NCBI RefSeq assembly: GCF_015356825.1
Contig: NZ_JAACYW010000051.1
Location: 1 to 52,982 of the forward strand
Direction: 5' to 3'
DNA from: Catenulispora rubra
GTDB taxonomy: Bacteria > Actinomycetota > Actinomycetes > Streptomycetales > Catenulisporaceae
Length of the DNA stretch: 52,982 nt
Positions 50,674 through 52,982 of this stretch are shown here, one piece after another. The position numbers and the translations under genes were made by a program. Every line of letters begins with the position of its first letter. Within the stretch, counting starts at the first letter, position 1. Below the pieces are notes generated by a model. The model was not told the DNA's origin and ran no database searches. It saw only the letters and a list, made by a program, of their open reading frames with translations.

Positions 50674-52982
50674 CTACCCCGGCACGTCCTCCGCCCGCAG
50701 ATGGAACAAATCCTCCGCCCCCACGTCGTCCACGTCCATCGCGGCGACCCTCATGGCGTGCAGCTCGGTCATCTTCTGGAACACCTGGCGCGCCGCGCGG
50801 CCGTTGCCAAAGCCCGCGCCCTTCTGCACCGTTGAGAAGTAGGTCGCGAGCGCCGCCTTCGCGGCCAGCGTGAGCTCGTACTGGTGCGCCTCGGTCTGGT
50901 GGCCGACGATCTCCACGAGTTCGTCAGGGGTGTAGTCGTCGAACGTCAGCGTGCGGGAGAAGCGGGAGGCCAGGCCCGGGTTCACCGAGACGAACCTGTT
51001 CATGTCCGCCGGGTAGCCCGCGACGATCACCACCACGTCGTCGCGGTGGTCCTCCATCAGCTTCACCAGGGTCGCTATCGCCTCCTGGCCGAAGTCGTTG
51101 GACATGCCCGCGGGTACCAGGGCGTACGCCTCGTCGATGAACAGCACGCCGCCGAGGGCGCGACGGAAGACCGCCGTGGTCTTCGGGGCGGTGTGGCCGA
51201 CGTACTCGCCGACGAGGGCTCCGCGGTCGGCCTCGACCAGATGCCCGGACTCCAGCATCCCCAGGACCGTCAGGATCCTGCCGTACAACCGCGCCACGGT
51301 CGTCTTGCCGGTGCCGGGGTTTCCGGCGAAGACCAGGTGCCGGCTCAGCGGTGGCGGGGCCAGGCCGGCCTCGGTGCGCCGCTTCACCATGCGCATCAGG
51401 TTGATCAGCGCCGCCACGTCCTGCTTCACCCGGGCCAGGCCGATCAGGGAGTTCAGTTCGCCGAGCAGGTCGTCGATGGTCTCCGGGCCCGATACCTCGG
51501 CGTCGCCATCGTCCGCGCCCTCGGCACCGGCGACTCCGAACGAAGCGCCAGGACCGCCAGAACCGCCCGAGCCAGCTACCGCCACGGCGCCACCAGACCC
51601 GGCCCGCCCGGCCCGCGAAGCCGAAGGCTCCCCGGCACCGGGCATCGTGGAGATCTTCACGTTCTCGACGACGCAGTCCTCGAACACCGGCCGCGCGTTC
51701 TCCCCGAGCGCCAGGTCCTCCGCCACGTCCCGGATCCGGCACAGCCGGAACACCGGATCGGCGTCGGCCCCCACGTGCAGCGCCGGAAACTCCGACGCCG
51801 ACACGGTGCACCGGTCGAAGACCCCGTGCCCGCCGTCCTTGACGTAGACGCCGTTCTTGCCCGCACCCGAGACCGTCAAGCCGGTCACGGTCGGCGAGGC
51901 GTCGGCCCACACCACGACCCCGCTGCCGGCCGGATCGCTGATCTCGCAGTCCTCGATCCGAGCGGCGCTCCCAGCGTCCACGAAGATCCCCGCCGACCCC
52001 GCCTCGGTCACACGGCACGAGGACAGGATCGGGTTGCTGCTCTTACCGATTTCGAAGCCAGAACTCTCGGTGGCCCGGACGCCGACCTCGCGAAACAGAG
52101 GCCTGCGACTGGTCTGAATCGCCGCCCCGACCCGGGACCCGGAGATCTCGCACCCCGACACCTCGGCGTCGCTGTCCCCCTCCAGGTGGATCCCGCTCAT
52201 CGCGGCCCCGGACACCGTGCCGCCCTCGACCCGCAGCATCGCCCGGCCGGTCGCCCTGATCCCGTGCTCCGGCGTGTCGGAGACATGGCAGTCCGCGACG
52301 CCGAGCGTGGCCCGGCCGTCGGCGTGGACCGCGCTGAACGCCGACCGCTCCACCGTGCAGCCGACGAGCCGCACCTCTGCGTCGCCGCCGGCGATGATCC
52401 CGTTCCCGGTCGCGTCCCGCACAGTGGTCCCCGACACCGAGCCGTGCGACTGGAGCCGATAGGCGATACCGCTGCCGCGCGTCTCGGTGATCTCGCAGTC
52501 CGTCAGCTCCAGGGTCGCGGTGCCACCGGCGAAGACGCCGGTACGACCGGTCCCCTCGACCCGGGTCCCGGACATCGCCAACCGCGCCGCCTCCTCGACC
52601 TGGACCGCAGCCTCCCCGATCCGTTCGAAGCTCGACTTCCGCACCTGCGCGGACGCGTTCCCCAGCAACCGCATCCCGATCCCGCCGCACCCGCTGACGC
52701 CGGACTCCGTGATCCGCAGCACAGCATCATCGAGCCCTGCCACGCCGATCGCCTCGCCGTCCCGGATCTGGCAGCGTTCGAGCGTGACCTGACTGCGGTC
52801 GGCGGCCAGCACACCCACGGCCGGGCTCTCGGAGACGGTGCAGTCGCGGAACATCGGCGCGGCCTCGCCCGACGCCTCGATCCGCCCCCTGACGACCTCG
52901 CAGCGCCCGAACTCGGCGGCCCCGGCGGTGACGCTCACCGCCACGCCGCTACCGTCCCCGACGCCCTCCCCAGCCCCGGCGT
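50674..52982 (-). CDS. Right-handed beta-helix / AAA ATPase fusion (partial, N-terminus missing)
   Basis: The frame is open to the right edge, so the N-terminus lies beyond it. About 480 visible residues are parallel beta-helix repeats of about 22-24 residues, with motifs such as GxxVxxCxIxxxxGxGI repeated some twenty times. A Gly/Ala linker (AGSGGAVAVAGSGGSGGPG) follows, then a CbbX/SpoVK-like AAA domain with LVFAGNPGTGKTTVAR (Walker A), GVLFIDEAYALVP (Walker B) and the sensor ASRFSRTLTFDDY. Such proteins are widespread in actinomycetes, and some relatives sit in type VII secretion loci. Its role here is unknown. GTG 52944 is an internal in-frame codon, not a proven start. Confidence 0.87.
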   Translation of the reverse strand, partial: AGAGEGVGDGSGVAVSVTAGAAEFGRCEVVRGRIEASGEAAPMFRDCTVSESPAVGVLAADRSQVTLERCQIRDGEAIGVAGLDDAVLRITESGVSGCGGIGMRLLGNASAQVRKSSFERIGEAAVQVEEAARLAMSGTRVEGTGRTGVFAGGTATLELTDCEITETRGSGIAYRLQSHGSVSGTTVRDATGNGIIAGGDAEVRLVGCTVERSAFSAVHADGRATLGVADCHVSDTPEHGIRATGRAMLRVEGGTVSGAAMSGIHLEGDSDAEVSGCEISGSRVGAAIQTSRRPLFREVGVRATESSGFEIGKSSNPILSSCRVTEAGSAGIFVDAGSAARIEDCEISDPAGSGVVVWADASPTVTGLTVSGAGKNGVYVKDGGHGVFDRCTVSASEFPALHVGADADPVFRLCRIRDVAEDLALGENARPVFEDCVVENVKISTMPGAGEPSASRAGRAGSGGAVAVAGSGGSGGPGASFGVAGAEGADDGDAEVSGPETIDDLLGELNSLIGLARVKQDVAALINLMRMVKRRTEAGLAPPPLSRHLVFAGNPGTGKTTVARLYGRILTVLGMLESGHLVEADRGALVGEYVGHTAPKTTAVFRRALGGVLFIDEAYALVPAGMSNDFGQEAIATLVKLMEDHRDDVVVIVAGYPADMNRFVSVNPGLASRFSRTLTFDDYTPDELVEIVGHQTEAHQYELTLAAKAALATYFSTVQKGAGFGNGRAARQVFQKMTELHAMRVAAMDVDDVGAEDLFHLRAEDVPG

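Overview
The window is high-GC DNA with GTG starts, ATGA-type gene overlaps, an AfsR/SARP regulator, a mycothiol-dependent dehydrogenase, SpoIIE-type phosphatases and many secreted carbohydrate-active enzymes. Together these indicate a chromosomal segment of a soil actinomycete. A Catenulispora/Actinospica-like lineage is a guess from overall gene style only.

Region 1 (about 355-21882) is a RiPP biosynthetic cluster and the main item of interest. A plus-strand, largely overlapping gene string encodes a SARP regulator, an RRE/E1-like protein carrying a degenerate YcaO-like half, a first intact YcaO cyclodehydratase, a double-nitroreductase (SagB-type) azoline dehydrogenase, a split LanB-type dehydratase (glutamylation protein plus elimination protein), a PqqD-like/M50 protease/ABC-ATPase fusion, an ABC-2 permease and a second intact YcaO. 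A 72-residue precursor gene lies after the second YcaO on the opposite strand (16076-16294). Its last 19 residues are seven Ser, seven Thr, four Cys and one Ala. Six heptamer repeats at an 11-12 bp period sit upstream of this gene and look like a SARP operator array. A divergent pair (M20 amidohydrolase, luciferase-like oxidoreductase) and a LuxR/LAL regulator complete the cluster. The likely product is a heavily azole- and dehydroamino-acid-substituted peptide. No second TIGR03891-type pyridine synthase is visible, so a linear goadsporin-like product is favoured over a true thiopeptide.

Region 2 (about 22013-36349) holds a large secreted phosphodiester glycosidase/metallophosphoesterase, a stand-alone NRPS-type condensation domain, a GPP34 protein, two PAS/GAF/SpoIIE phosphatases, a GGDEF protein, a duplicated muconolactone-isomerase-like protein and a SnoaL-like protein. 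It looks like a signalling island.

Region 3 (about 36390-50611) has a decayed P-loop kinase, a GH79-like enzyme with a ricin domain, a family 2 glycosyltransferase, a HEAT-like hypothetical protein, the mycothiol formaldehyde-detoxification pair, an L7/L12-like mini-protein, a KUP potassium transporter, a coaD remnant, a modular GH16 glucanase with a LacI-type palindrome upstream, a lipoprotein, a DUF2867-type SDR and a DoxX-like protein.

Region 4 (50674-right edge) is a beta-helix/AAA ATPase running off the window. The left edge holds the N-terminus of a secreted protein on the minus strand. No rRNA, tRNA, insertion sequence or CRISPR array was recognised.
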